Origin: Pyrinomonadaceae bacterium
GTDB lineage: Bacteria; Acidobacteriota; Blastocatellia; Pyrinomonadales; Pyrinomonadaceae
NCBI GenBank assembly: GCA_030841105.1
Contig: JAVEDE010000095.1
Location: 62,001 to 126,000 of the forward strand
Length of the DNA stretch: 64,000 nucleotides
Reading direction: 5' to 3'
Shown here piece after piece: positions 16,274 to 26,899 of this stretch. Positions within the stretch are counted from its first letter, which is position 1; every line of letters starts with the position of its first letter. The position numbers and the translations under genes were made by a program. Below the pieces are notes generated by a model, which had not been told where the DNA came from, made no database searches, and worked only from the letters and a program-made list of their open reading frames with translations.

Positions 16274-19162
16274 ATGAAACTGGATAGTAAAGATACCATC
16301 GCGCATTACCGGCTCATGGAGCCGCTCGGCGCGGGCGGCATGGGCGCGGTCTATAAGGCGTATGATGAAAAGCTGCATCGCGTGGTCGCGCTCAAATTCT
16401 TGCCGCCGGAATACATCTCGCAAGAAGATCGCCGCCGCCGCTTTCTACAGGAAGCCCGCGCCGCTTCGGCCTTGAACCATCCGCACATACTCACCGTCTA
16501 CGAATTCGGGGAGGACGACGGCAAGCCCTACATGGCGATGGAGTATGTGGAGGGCGAAACGTTGCGCCGGAAGATCGCGGCGCGCGCCCTACAGGTCAGG
16601 GAAACTTTAGACATCGCGATACAAATTGCCGGAGGTCTCGCTAAAGCCCACGAAGCGGGCATCATTCACCGCGACCTCAAACCGGAAAATTTGATGATCA
16701 GCCGCGACGGTTACGCGAAGATTCTGGACTTCGGGATCGCGAAACTCCTGCCCCGCCGCCAGCGTGCGCTCGCAGTTGATAGCGCGCAGAAGACTCTCAC
16801 CCGGGTCGAGACGCAGTCGGGGACGATCATGGGGACGATCAATTACATGTCGCCGGAGCAGTTGCTCGGCAAACCGGTTGATCTCCGCTGCGACATCTTC
16901 TCTCTGGGGGTCGTGCTCTGCGAGATGCTGACGGGCACGCGTCCTTTCGCGGGCGAACACCAGATTGACACGATGCACGCCATCCTGCACCAAGAGCCGA
17001 GACTGCCGGACGCGATCAAATCTCAAGTGCCGCTTGAGCTTCAGCGAATCATCTGCAAGGCTCTGGACAAGACGCCGAAGCAACGCTATCAAACGGTCGC
17101 GGACTTCGCGGCGGAACTCAAGGCTTTCAAGCGCGACCTCGAACTCGGTCAGGCCGCGCCCACCCAGACGAAGACGAAGCTGGTCTTGAAACGCGTCACG
17201 CTTGCGCCGCGCTCTCGCGGGATAGACTACGAGAAAGAACTGAACGAAACGCAGTTCAAAGCGGTGACGACGACCGAAGGGCCGCTGCTGATCGTCGCCG
17301 GGGCAGGCACGGGCAAGACGCGGACACTGGTGTATCGCGTGGCGCGTCTCGTGGAGACAGGCGTGCGGCCTGAGTCCGTCCTGCTGTTGACGTTCACGCG
17401 GCGAGCGGCGACGAGCATGCTCACACGCGCGGCCAGTCTGGCCGACTCGCGTTGCCAGCGAGTTTCGGGCGGCACGTTTCATTCGCTCGGTCATTCCGTC
17501 CTGCGAAAGTTTCCGGAGGCGGCGGGCGTCGGGCGCAACTTCACCGTGCTCGACGGCAGCGACACCGAAGACCTGATTGACCTCTTGCGGCGGCAGATGC
17601 GACTGACCAGAGAGCGGAGTTTCCCGCGCAAGCGCACCATCTGCGCGATCTTCAGCATGATGGTCAACAAGGTCAGCCCGATTGAAGAGGTGCTCAATCA
17701 ATCCTACTCGCATTTTGTTGACGAGCGCGAAGCCCTCACGCAACTGCACAACTCCTTCGAGGAGTTCAAGCGCGCACGGCACATGCTCACTTACGACGAC
17801 TTGCTCGTGCGTCTGCGCGAAGCCCTCGAAGCGAGCGCGGAGTTATGCCAGCGGCTCTCCGATCAATATCGCTACATCATGGTGGACGAGTATCAGGACA
17901 CCAACAAGCTGCAAGCGCAGATCATACGGCGGCTGACGGCGACGCACGACAACGTGGCGGTCGTCGGGGATGAATGCCAGTCAATTTATTCGTTTCGCGG
18001 GGCGAGCCACAGGAACATGCTGGAGTTCCCCGAACTCTTTCCCGGCGCGCAGGTCATCAAACTCGAAGAGAACTACCGCAGCACCCAGCCGATCCTCGAC
18101 GTCGCCAACGCGATTCTCTCCGAGGTGAAAGACGGCTACGCGAAGCGTCTGTTCTCGCGCGTCGAGGGAGGGCAACCGCCAGTGGCCGTCAGCGCGCGCG
18201 ACGAGAATGAGCAGTCGCGTTTCGTCGCCGAGCGGATCGAAGAGTTGCGCGACGAAGGCGTGCCGCCCGGCGAGATCGCCGTGTTGTTTCGCGCCAGTTC
18301 CCACTCGTTCGACCTTGAGATCGAACTCGGCAAACACGGCATCCCGTTCCGTAAATTCGGCGGCATCAAGTTTGCCGAATCGGCTCACATTAAAGACGCG
18401 CTGGCCTTCCTGCGCGTGGTCGTCAACCCGTCGGACACGCTCTCGTGGTTTCGCGCGCTGAAACTGATTGACCACATCGGCGACGCGACCGTCAATCAGA
18501 TACTCGATTATCTCGGCGTCGAGCGGAAAGAGTTCAGGGCGACGCGGACGAAAGAGAGCCTCTTCAAGAAGCTGCATCGCTTTCCGGCGCGTGCCGCTTA
18601 CAAGGAACAGTTGATCCGGCTGGCGCGCATGTGGTGCGCGCTCGTCGAGAACAGATCGCCGAGCGCGCAACTCTCGACCGTGCTCCGTTTTTACCGTCCC
18701 ATCTTGAAGGCCAGATACGATGACCACCCGCGGCGCGGGCGCGACCTCGAACACTTGCAAACTATCGCGAAACGATATAAAAGCTCCGCCGAGTTGCTCT
18801 CGGACATCGCGCTCGACCCGTCGGACGCAGCCCATTCAAACCGCGAGCAGCGCGGCGGCGGCCACATTACGCTCTCGACGGTGCATTCGGCGAAGGGGTT
18901 GGAGTGGGACGCCCTGTTTGTCATCTGGATGACCGACGGCTGGTTTCCCTCCTCGCGCTCCTCCGACGAGTTTGACGATTTGGAGGAGGAGCGGCGGCTG
19001 CTTTATGTCGCCGCGACGCGGGCGAAACGACACCTTTATTTCGTCTACCCGCTGAACCCTTATCGCGGCGCGGATGGTGATTCATTTCCCGTCGTCTCGC
19101 GATTTCTTGACTCCATCCCTGCCACGATTCTCCCGCACGCCTCGCTTTCGGGAGACCAGTGA
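16274..19162 (+). CDS. Ser/Thr protein kinase fused to UvrD/PcrA-type DNA helicase
   Basis: Residues 12-285 are a Hanks-type kinase: glycine loop LGAGGMGAVY, catalytic Lys41, HRDLKPEN with Asp134, DFG at 152-154 and MSPE in the P+1 loop. From residue 320 a complete UvrD/Rep helicase follows: Q motif NETQFKAV, Walker A GAGTGKT (343-349), Walker B VDEYQDTN, EENYRST, STVHSAKGLEWD and the motif VI region VAATRAKRHLY. The frame is continuous with no stop, and a short linker (about 285-318) joins the halves. Both enzymes appear intact. Kinase-helicase fusions of this kind are unusual; phospho-control of DNA repair or unwinding is the simplest idea. Codon use is like the GC-rich chromosome, unlike the island to the left. 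Confidence 0.92.
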   Translation: MKLDSKDTIAHYRLMEPLGAGGMGAVYKAYDEKLHRVVALKFLPPEYISQEDRRRRFLQEARAASALNHPHILTVYEFGEDDGKPYMAMEYVEGETLRRKIAARALQVRETLDIAIQIAGGLAKAHEAGIIHRDLKPENLMISRDGYAKILDFGIAKLLPRRQRALAVDSAQKTLTRVETQSGTIMGTINYMSPEQLLGKPVDLRCDIFSLGVVLCEMLTGTRPFAGEHQIDTMHAILHQEPRLPDAIKSQVPLELQRIICKALDKTPKQRYQTVADFAAELKAFKRDLELGQAAPTQTKTKLVLKRVTLAPRSRGIDYEKELNETQFKAVTTTEGPLLIVAGAGTGKTRTLVYRVARLVETGVRPESVLLLTFTRRAATSMLTRAASLADSRCQRVSGGTFHSLGHSVLRKFPEAAGVGRNFTVLDGSDTEDLIDLLRRQMRLTRERSFPRKRTICAIFSMMVNKVSPIEEVLNQSYSHFVDEREALTQLHNSFEEFKRARHMLTYDDLLVRLREALEASAELCQRLSDQYRYIMVDEYQDTNKLQAQIIRRLTATHDNVAVVGDECQSIYSFRGASHRNMLEFPELFPGAQVIKLEENYRSTQPILDVANAILSEVKDGYAKRLFSRVEGGQPPVAVSARDENEQSRFVAERIEELRDEGVPPGEIAVLFRASSHSFDLEIELGKHGIPFRKFGGIKFAESAHIKDALAFLRVVVNPSDTLSWFRALKLIDHIGDATVNQILDYLGVERKEFRATRTKESLFKKLHRFPARAAYKEQLIRLARMWCALVENRSPSAQLSTVLRFYRPILKARYDDHPRRGRDLEHLQTIAKRYKSSAELLSDIALDPSDAAHSNREQRGGGHITLSTVHSAKGLEWDALFVIWMTDGWFPSSRSSDEFDDLEEERRLLYVAATRAKRHLYFVYPLNPYRGADGDSFPVVSRFLDSIPATILPHASLSGDQ

Positions 19163-19324
19163 ATCGCCATCCGCTTTCAGCGTCGTAGATGCCGGCGGCA
19201 CACAAGCCGAGAGACTCGCGCGAATGTTTGCGACGAATAGAGTTCCTGCCTGAACAATCAAGCCCTTCACTGAGGGCATCAACTACCTCGAAGCCAAGCA
19301 GACTACAAAAGAGGAGGCTGTGAA

Positions 19325-20296
19325 ATGAGCAAAAGACAACGCTTGTGCGCGCTATCTTTGGTGTTGATGGTTACTTTTAGTGTGCCCGCATATGGGTGGG
19401 GTAACGTCGGGCACATGGCCGTCGCGTTTGTTGCCTACCAGAAACTCACGCCCGCGGCTCGCAACCGCGTGGACACACTGGTGAGATTGAATCCTAAGTT
19501 CAACGCATGGCAGGCGATGATTCCCGCCGGGACTTCGGCAGCCAGAAGGCGCATGATGCTTTTCATGATCGCGGCCACGTGGGCTGACCAGATCAAGGGA
19601 GATGGGGAGCACACTGCCGACGGGACGCACAACGGAAACCGTCTCCCCACAGACGGCACGGCCGATAGGAACACCGGCTACACGGACACGGCGATGCACA
19701 AGTACTGGCATTTCGTAGACCGCCCGTTCTCAAGAGACGGGACGCCCTTACAAGAACCGCCCGTGCCCAACGCGGAGACTCAGATTGACGCTCTCCGCCA
19801 AGTCTTAGCCTCCACCGAAACCGCCGCGTTGAAGTCGTATGATCTGGTGTGGCTGATGCACCTTGTCGGCGACGTGCATCAACCGCTGCATGCCACCGCA
19901 CGCTTTACCAGCACGCAGCCGGAAGGCGACGACGGCGGCAACGGGGTTAAGCTATGCAGCCTTCCGTGCAAAAACAACCTGCACTCTTTCTGGGACGGAT
20001 TGCCCGGTTCGGCGGATGACGTTAAGGCTTCGATAGCACCTGCCATCGCATACGGACAAAGCCTCGCGGCAGCCCCCGCCGCCAGTGTGAATAAGCTGAA
20101 CACATCAATATGGATCACGGAAAGTTTCGACGCTACCAAAAGTAGCGTCTACAAAACTCCCATCGGGGCGGGGCCGGGGCCGTTCACGATCACTACGACA
20201 TATCGCAACGCGGCGCGCAATCTGGCACGGCAACGCGTCGCCCTTGCGGGCGCTCGTCTGGCAAGAATCCTCAACAACGAATTGACGCTCCCGTAG
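19325..20296 (+). CDS. S1/P1-type zinc nuclease, secreted
   Basis: A cleavable signal peptide (residues 1-24, ending AYG) exposes Trp25, the N-terminal zinc ligand that S1/P1 nucleases need. The other zinc-binding motifs follow: GHM (His30), LMHLVGDVHQPLH and GGNG...NLHSFWD. The 323-residue length fits the family. It degrades single-stranded DNA or RNA, likely in the periplasm for phosphate or nucleotide scavenging. An AGGAGG ribosome binding site precedes the ATG. It is convergent with the cyclase gene, only 18 bp apart. Confidence 0.92.
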   Translation: MSKRQRLCALSLVLMVTFSVPAYGWGNVGHMAVAFVAYQKLTPAARNRVDTLVRLNPKFNAWQAMIPAGTSAARRRMMLFMIAATWADQIKGDGEHTADGTHNGNRLPTDGTADRNTGYTDTAMHKYWHFVDRPFSRDGTPLQEPPVPNAETQIDALRQVLASTETAALKSYDLVWLMHLVGDVHQPLHATARFTSTQPEGDDGGNGVKLCSLPCKNNLHSFWDGLPGSADDVKASIAPAIAYGQSLAAAPAASVNKLNTSIWITESFDATKSSVYKTPIGAGPGPFTITTTYRNAARNLARQRVALAGARLARILNNELTLP

Positions 20297-20314
20297 AGAG
20301 TTCGCACATCGGCG

Positions 20315-21964
20315 TCAGACTTGCCATTCGACTTCGTAGATGGAGACGGGTTGGATGCGATTCTTGACGCTGATGGCGGGCAGTTGGCGGAGGGTGAGGC
20401 CGTTGTCGGGTGCGGCCTGAACGACGGCGTGGCTGGTGAGAATTTGCCCGCCCTCCGCTCTTGATTCGAGGCGCGAGGCCAGATTCACTGTGTCGCCGAT
20501 GGCCGTGTACTCGGAGCGTCGCTCGGAGCCGATGTAGCCGACCGTGGCTTCGCCCGTATGCAGTCCGATGCCGACGCTGATCTCGTGCAAGTCGGCGGCG
20601 CGCAAGTCGTAGTTGAGCGCTGCGACCTGACGCTGCATCGCGACGGCCGCGGAGAGCGCGTTCGACGCGTCCTGCGGCGTGGCGGCGGGCGCGCCGAACA
20701 AGGCCATGAGGCCGTCGCCAATGTATTTGTCGAGCGTGCCGCCGTGCGCGAAGATGATGTCGGTCATGGCGGAGAAGTAGCGGTTGAGAATTTGCACGAC
20801 GCGTTCGGGGGGCGCGTGCTCGGAGATGCGCGTGAAGCCGCGCACGTCTGCGAAGAGCACGGTCACGCACTGGTTCACGCCGCCGAGTTTGAACGACTCC
20901 GGATGTTCGAGCATCTGGCGCACGACGTATTCGGGCATGAACCGGCTGTAGTTGGCGCGCGCCACCTCTTCGCGCGCCAGCCGCTCGTGCGCGCGTGCGC
21001 TCTCGACGGCGACGGCGGTCTGCGACGCGATGGCCGTCAGCAGTTCCAGATCATCGCGCGTGAAGACGGCCGCCGGGTCGAGGCGGTCGGCGTAGATCGC
21101 CCCGTGGACGCCCGACTCCGTGAGCAGCGGGGCGCAGATGGTCGAGCGCACGCCCTGCGCGATAACCGAGTTGGCCTGCGCGAACTCTTTGTCGGCGGCC
21201 GCGTCCTGCGAGAGCAGGGCGACCCGCTCGTCGAGCGCTTTGGCGAGGATTGTCCGGCTCACCGCGATGGGCTTCGTGCCGGGGTGATACGCCTCGCGCC
21301 GCGCTTTGATGCCGACCGGGTGGAGACTCTCGAAGCCGTTCGTGATCGGCGACTCGTTGCCGAGCAGCGCGACGACGCGATCGGCGGGCGTCACGCGAAG
21401 AATGATGTCAGTCGCCTTGTCGAAGATGGCCGTCAGGTTGAAGACCGAGTTGAAGGTCTTGTTCAACTCGTAGAGCATGGCGAGAATCTCCGCCTTGCGG
21501 CGCAACACCTGTAACTCCGAAGGCGTGTCCAGCCCTTTCGCAGACGTGTGCGCGGTCTCGTGCGGAAGACCGTAGGCGGGCAGCGCGATCTGCGTCTTGC
21601 CCAGTGCGACGTTTTCGTATTTGAGCGGCGCGGGTCGCTCCAATACCGGCTCGTCGTTGAGAAAGCGGATGACGCTCCCGCCCACTTTGATGCGGTCGCC
21701 GTGTGCGAGTTGGCACTCGTCGTGCTGCTGGCCGTTGACGAGAATCCCGTTCGCGCTGCGCTTGACGATTGACCCGTTGACGACGCCATTGACCACGACG
21801 TATGTGCCGCCGCGCTGGACGATGTGCGCGTGCTGGCGCGACGCGCGCGGGTCGTTGAGCGGCACGCTGTTCTCAGGCGCGCGCCCGATGGTGCATTGTC
21901 CCCGGCCGGTGAGCGCGTATTGCCACTTCCGGCCGCTGGCGTCTTCGATGTGGAGCACTGCCAT
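20315..21964 (-). CDS. FHA - GAF - class III adenylate/guanylate cyclase
   Basis: Three domains are visible in 549 residues: an FHA domain (about 15-105, with GRAPENSVPLNDPRASRQHA, which reads phosphothreonine), a GAF sensor (about 185-335), and a class III cyclase (about 360-520) with metal-binding aspartates in FADVRGFT and in GDGLMALFG. The product would be cAMP or cGMP. The Ser/Thr kinase gene lies upstream on the same strand, 160 bp away, and is a plausible source of the phospho-signal read by the FHA domain; this link is an inference. Confidence 0.9.
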   Translation of the reverse strand: MAVLHIEDASGRKWQYALTGRGQCTIGRAPENSVPLNDPRASRQHAHIVQRGGTYVVVNGVVNGSIVKRSANGILVNGQQHDECQLAHGDRIKVGGSVIRFLNDEPVLERPAPLKYENVALGKTQIALPAYGLPHETAHTSAKGLDTPSELQVLRRKAEILAMLYELNKTFNSVFNLTAIFDKATDIILRVTPADRVVALLGNESPITNGFESLHPVGIKARREAYHPGTKPIAVSRTILAKALDERVALLSQDAAADKEFAQANSVIAQGVRSTICAPLLTESGVHGAIYADRLDPAAVFTRDDLELLTAIASQTAVAVESARAHERLAREEVARANYSRFMPEYVVRQMLEHPESFKLGGVNQCVTVLFADVRGFTRISEHAPPERVVQILNRYFSAMTDIIFAHGGTLDKYIGDGLMALFGAPAATPQDASNALSAAVAMQRQVAALNYDLRAADLHEISVGIGLHTGEATVGYIGSERRSEYTAIGDTVNLASRLESRAEGGQILTSHAVVQAAPDNGLTLRQLPAISVKNRIQPVSIYEVEWQV

Positions 21965-21977
21965 CAGAGAATCCCAT

Positions 21978-22113
21978 CAACGGTCGAGCATTCGATTTTG
22001 TTACGACGGGCTGTACAGCCGGATGACGAGGCGACACGCGCGCGTGCGGGCGCGAAACACTAACATATAACGTGGCCGTCCGGCCGCAATTTTTTTCAGA
22101 TGCTCGACCGTTG
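21978..22113. repeat. Separated 14-bp inverted repeat between kinase and cyclase genes
   Basis: CAACGGTCGAGCAT at 21978-21991 recurs as its exact complement at 22100-22113, enclosing 108 bp that include GGCCGTCCGGCC followed by a T-run on the plus strand. It may be a small mobile-element remnant or paired operator half-sites. Confidence 0.45.
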
Positions 22114-22124
22114 GTATTTAGTTG

Positions 22125-23855
<1,731 letters not shown>

Positions 23856-23893
23856 GTGTTTGGTTGAGACTCCTTCGTACAAGGCGGGCGGGC

Positions 23894-23923
23894 TGACTAT
23901 GACTGACTATGACTAACTCTGAC
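23894..23923. repeat. Three tandem decamers upstream of the kinase gene
   Basis: TGACTATGAC occurs twice in direct succession, followed by a degenerate copy TAACTCTGAC. This could be a direct-repeat regulator site or slippage-derived. Confidence 0.45.
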
Positions 23924-24076
23924 GCGCTTCGGATGCTCTCGGCGGGCGGGCGAAAAAACTTTGAGGATCGCCCTCGTCATCCAGCATAGCCGATCACTCT
24001 CGATTAAATCAATATCAATGTTGCTGCGACACGGGCGGGTCTCGCGCCGGGAAGCCTTCGCGGCAAACGCGCTTCC

Positions 24077-25216
24077 TCAGTCTCTAACTTCCCTTTTCTT
24101 TTGCACCAGCACTTGAAAACTCCCGCTCATGCCGCCGGGGAGAATCATCTCGCGCGCGCCAAGCCGCAGCCGCATGCGTTCGGCCTCGCCTGACAGGCGC
24201 GACGTGAGCCGCTCAAGTTCGTGGAGCGCACCGGCGCGCAACAGAAACTCGTCCTGCCTTTCCAGCGAAAGCGTTTCGAGACCCGCCGCTTCCCCCGCCT
24301 GCCTGATCTGCGTCCAGTTGATCGTCGTCGTCAGATCGTGCTCGCCGGGAGCGGCCAGCACGTCTGCGACGAACTCGTGCGCGCGAAAACCGCGCAGCGT
24401 CCCTTCGCGGCGTTGCGTTGATTGATAAAGCTCCGCGGCCTCCGCCCCGTAGTCAACCGTCACGACGTAGCCGCGCCGCAAGACCGACGCCGCGCGCTCG
24501 ATCCACTCGTCGGCCGCCAGATTAACTTCCGCGACGTGCCCCTCCGCGAGTGCGACGCCGAGGCGCGCGAAATGTTCTGCGAGGCGCGGTGTGGTCGGGT
24601 CTTGCTCGCTCCAACAGAACTTGCCAGACGCGTCCACGTCAACGCATAACTCGCGCAGGCGGCCGCCGCGCATCCGCACGCGATGCACTGGAAACGCGTC
24701 GAGCAACTCGTTGCTGAAAATCACGCCGACCGGAAACGAAAGGCCGCCGCGGTCGCCTTGCCGGTCGTCTTCACAAAACTCGACGCGGTTGGCGAACGCC
24801 TTGAGATTATCGCGTGCGCGGAGGCGCGCGTCGTCGCTCGTCTCGTCAATGTAGTAACGAGTTGCATTGAAGACGCTCGGGTGATCGCGTTCTAAAGTTT
24901 CGAGTGCGACGCGCGCGAAGTCGCCCGCGCCCGCGCCCGCTTCGAGGATCGCCCAACGGGGCGGCGCCCCGAGTTCGTGGTGGAGCGCGGCGAAATGGCG
25001 CGCGAAGGTGGCGGCGAAGAGGGGGCTGCGTTCCGGGCTGGTGCGGTAGTCGCCTCCGTCGCTGCGCCCCCAACGCGTGCGCCCGGCGCGGCGATAGTAG
25101 CCCTCGCGCTCATCGTAGAGAGCGGCGGCCATCCAGTCGCGGAAAGAGATCGCGCCCTCGCGCCCGATCCGCGCGCGCAGTCGCTCGGCGAGCGGCGTCT
25201 GATCCGGCGAACTCAT
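24077..25216 (-). CDS. MidA/NDUFAF7-like SAM-dependent methyltransferase (COG1565)
   Basis: The 379-residue protein matches the COG1565 (DUF185) family: an N-terminal FRDWMAAALYDEREGYY motif, a YRTSPE segment and a SAM-binding loop ILEAGAGAGDFA (about residue 90-101). The mitochondrial relative methylates an arginine of complex I; bacterial substrates are not established. The start codon overlaps the stop of the upstream zinc-ribbon gene (ATGA), showing translational coupling. Confidence 0.85.
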   Translation of the reverse strand: MSSPDQTPLAERLRARIGREGAISFRDWMAAALYDEREGYYRRAGRTRWGRSDGGDYRTSPERSPLFAATFARHFAALHHELGAPPRWAILEAGAGAGDFARVALETLERDHPSVFNATRYYIDETSDDARLRARDNLKAFANRVEFCEDDRQGDRGGLSFPVGVIFSNELLDAFPVHRVRMRGGRLRELCVDVDASGKFCWSEQDPTTPRLAEHFARLGVALAEGHVAEVNLAADEWIERAASVLRRGYVVTVDYGAEAAELYQSTQRREGTLRGFRAHEFVADVLAAPGEHDLTTTINWTQIRQAGEAAGLETLSLERQDEFLLRAGALHELERLTSRLSGEAERMRLRLGAREMILPGGMSGSFQVLVQKKREVRD

Positions 25217-25776
25217 TGCTCCGCGGAGTCGGTTTGTTTGTCGAGGAGTCGCGTGGTGTGATCCGTGACGCTCGGCGGGTGCATGATCTCGGCCGTGTGC
25301 ACCTGCGGCTGTCGGTAATCGTTGACGGAGGCGGCGTGCTGCGCGGGCGGCAGAGACTCCTGCGCGTGCAGGCGCGACGCGATGGGCGGCGTGTAGGGTT
25401 GCGGCGGCGCGTTGAAGTGCGGGACGCGCGGCGCGGACTCTTCAAAAAACGCGGCGTAGATGATCCGTATGAATGCGACCAGCACCCCGATTGCGCCGAG
25501 AGACATAAACTCAAGCGGAAGCCCGATCGCTTCGTGCATGATCGCGAAAAAAGGAAAGAGGAGAGCACTCATGAGCAGCAACGCGAAGCCGTGCTTGACG
25601 CCCCGGCGGCGCGGCGACACGGGGCGCACGACGCCTCCTTCGTAGACGGGCGAGTGTGCGGGAAGCGCGCCGCCCGTTGCCAGCACATCTCCCACGACGA
25701 CGAGCGGGAACCCGCAGCGCGAACAGAAGCGCACGTCCGCGCTCACTTGCGACTGGCCGCATTTCGGGCAATACAT
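25213..25776 (-). CDS. Zinc-ribbon membrane protein
   Basis: It opens with a zinc ribbon, MYCPKCG...FCSRCGFP (two CxxC pairs in residues 3-22). Two hydrophobic segments follow at about residues 60-78 and 85-105, with a hydrophilic Pro-rich tail of about 75 residues. This is the zinc_ribbon_2 membrane-protein type common in Acidobacteriota. It overlaps the methyltransferase gene by 4 bp. Function unknown. Confidence 0.75.
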   Translation of the reverse strand: MYCPKCGQSQVSADVRFCSRCGFPLVVVGDVLATGGALPAHSPVYEGGVVRPVSPRRRGVKHGFALLLMSALLFPFFAIMHEAIGLPLEFMSLGAIGVLVAFIRIIYAAFFEESAPRVPHFNAPPQPYTPPIASRLHAQESLPPAQHAASVNDYRQPQVHTAEIMHPPSVTDHTTRLLDKQTDSAEQ

Positions 25777-25875
25777 TGGGAGACCCTTTCTGTCAGTTGA
25801 ATGAATACGCGACGCCTAATCGCGCACGCGTTTAGACTACGTTCGGCGAGCCGCCGAAGTTCGGCGCGGCCACTT

Positions 25876-26370
25876 TCAAAGCGGCGGGAGGCGTTCGTCC
25901 GAGAACAGACGGAACGTGGCGAACGCGCGCCCCTGTTGGTGCGCGGCGCGCGCGAGCGTCGCGGACAGAAGCGCGAAGAGCGTCTGCATCTCGCCCGAAG
26001 GGACGGCGATCTCTTTCGACAGATCGGCGTCCGTCGAGATGAGCGCGAAGCCGCCACGGCGCGTTGCCTCGACCTCCGCCAGATACTCCGCGACGAGCGC
26101 GGGCGTCGAGAGCGTCTCCGGCAGCGTCCACTCGAAAGGGTCGTCCCACAAGTTCGCGGTGACGCCGCCGAACGTCTGCTCGACCGACGCCGCGCTGCGC
26201 AGGATGTGTTCGCCGCACGAATAGACGGGCGGCGCGCCCGCCGTCGCCGCGCGCGGCAGCCAGTAGAGTTTCTCCGCGGGCACGACGCGCACGAGCGCCG
26301 ACGAGCGTTCGTGCAGCGCGGCGAACTCTGCGTCGAGCGTGGAGAGCAAGCGGTTCATTGATCCGTTCAT
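25876..26370 (-). CDS. DinB-like putative metal-dependent enzyme
   Basis: This 164-residue helical protein has the DinB/YfiT arrangement: an N-terminal helix, a metal-ligand-type histidine in GEHILRS (about 54) and a further histidine in LARAAHQQGR near the C-terminus. DinB-like proteins are thiol-dependent transferases or hydrolases in the cases known. The first start codons lie inside a long inverted repeat. An in-frame ATG four codons later is a real alternative start. Confidence 0.7.
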   Translation of the reverse strand: MNGSMNRLLSTLDAEFAALHERSSALVRVVPAEKLYWLPRAATAGAPPVYSCGEHILRSAASVEQTFGGVTANLWDDPFEWTLPETLSTPALVAEYLAEVEATRRGGFALISTDADLSKEIAVPSGEMQTLFALLSATLARAAHQQGRAFATFRLFSDERLPPL

Positions 26371-26397
26371 TCATTGACGCAGCGGATCAATGAACCG
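26351..26397. promoter_or_regulatory. Perfect 15-bp hairpin over the DinB-gene start
   Basis: CGGTTCATTGATCCG (26351-26365) and its exact complement (26383-26397) flank 17 bp. Read on the minus strand, the stem contains the second candidate start codon of the DinB gene and the loop contains the first. It may terminate the upstream lipoprotein transcript or limit DinB translation. Confidence 0.5.
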
Positions 26398-26409
26398 TGG
26401 AAGAGTCGG

Positions 26410-26766
26410 CTACTTGGTGCGCCGGTCAGACTCTTCGATCACGGTGCCGAAGTTGCGCCCGCCGAAACTGAAACCCTGCAAGACGCGCCCCTTCACGCCA
26501 ACGCGCGCCCCTTTGCGCGGCGAGCCGCCGTTGCGCCGCGAGACGACCCAGATTTCGCCCGTCCCGTCGTCAACCTTGTAAGCCCTGCCGACGAGCGGCA
26601 CGCCGTAACCGTCCTCCACCGTCCCCGTGATCCCGACCTCTTTGTCGCGGTAGCGATCCGGGTTGTCGAGAATCTTCCCGATGTTCGTCTTGCTCGGACA
26701 CGCGGTGAACAGTGAAACGCAGAGGAGCGTTAAAGCGAGTATGGAAACTTTCCGACGTGAGCGCAT
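26410..26766 (-). CDS. OB-fold lipoprotein (tRNA_anti-like)
   Basis: A type II signal peptide ends in the lipobox LFTAC (Cys about 23). The mature 95 residues read as a small OB-fold: repeated beta motifs EVGITGTVEDG, YKVDDGTGEIWVVS and VGVKGRVLQG. This matches tRNA_anti-like/NirD-like bacterial OB-fold lipoproteins whose function is not known. Cell-envelope location is expected. Confidence 0.8.
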   Translation of the reverse strand: MRSRRKVSILALTLLCVSLFTACPSKTNIGKILDNPDRYRDKEVGITGTVEDGYGVPLVGRAYKVDDGTGEIWVVSRRNGGSPRKGARVGVKGRVLQGFSFGGRNFGTVIEESDRRTK

Positions 26767-26810
26767 GGCTTCTCCTTCTTCTGGTTGAAATACGGGAGAG
26801 GCGTTGAAAG

Positions 26811-26897
26811 CAGTGACAAGTGACAGGTGACGAGTGACGAGTTAAAGACAAGTTTCTTTGTATTAACTTGTCACTCGTCATTTGTCACTCGGCACTC
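26811..26897. repeat. Palindromic heptamer-array element, copy 1
   Basis: Four units of the GTGACRA type then GTTAA are followed, after 17 bp, by TTAAC and about four complementary units. The two sides form a long imperfect hairpin between the aldehyde dehydrogenase and the OB-fold lipoprotein genes. Closely similar arrays occur at 38102-38222 and, more divergent, at 39699-39805. Confidence 0.7.
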
Positions 26898-26899
26898 CC

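Noticed and set aside
16607-17782. 391-codon minus-strand open frame opposite the kinase-helicase gene
   Set aside because: Arg/His/Leu-rich shadow of a GC-rich gene with no recognisable motif; the plus-strand frame has all kinase and helicase motifs.
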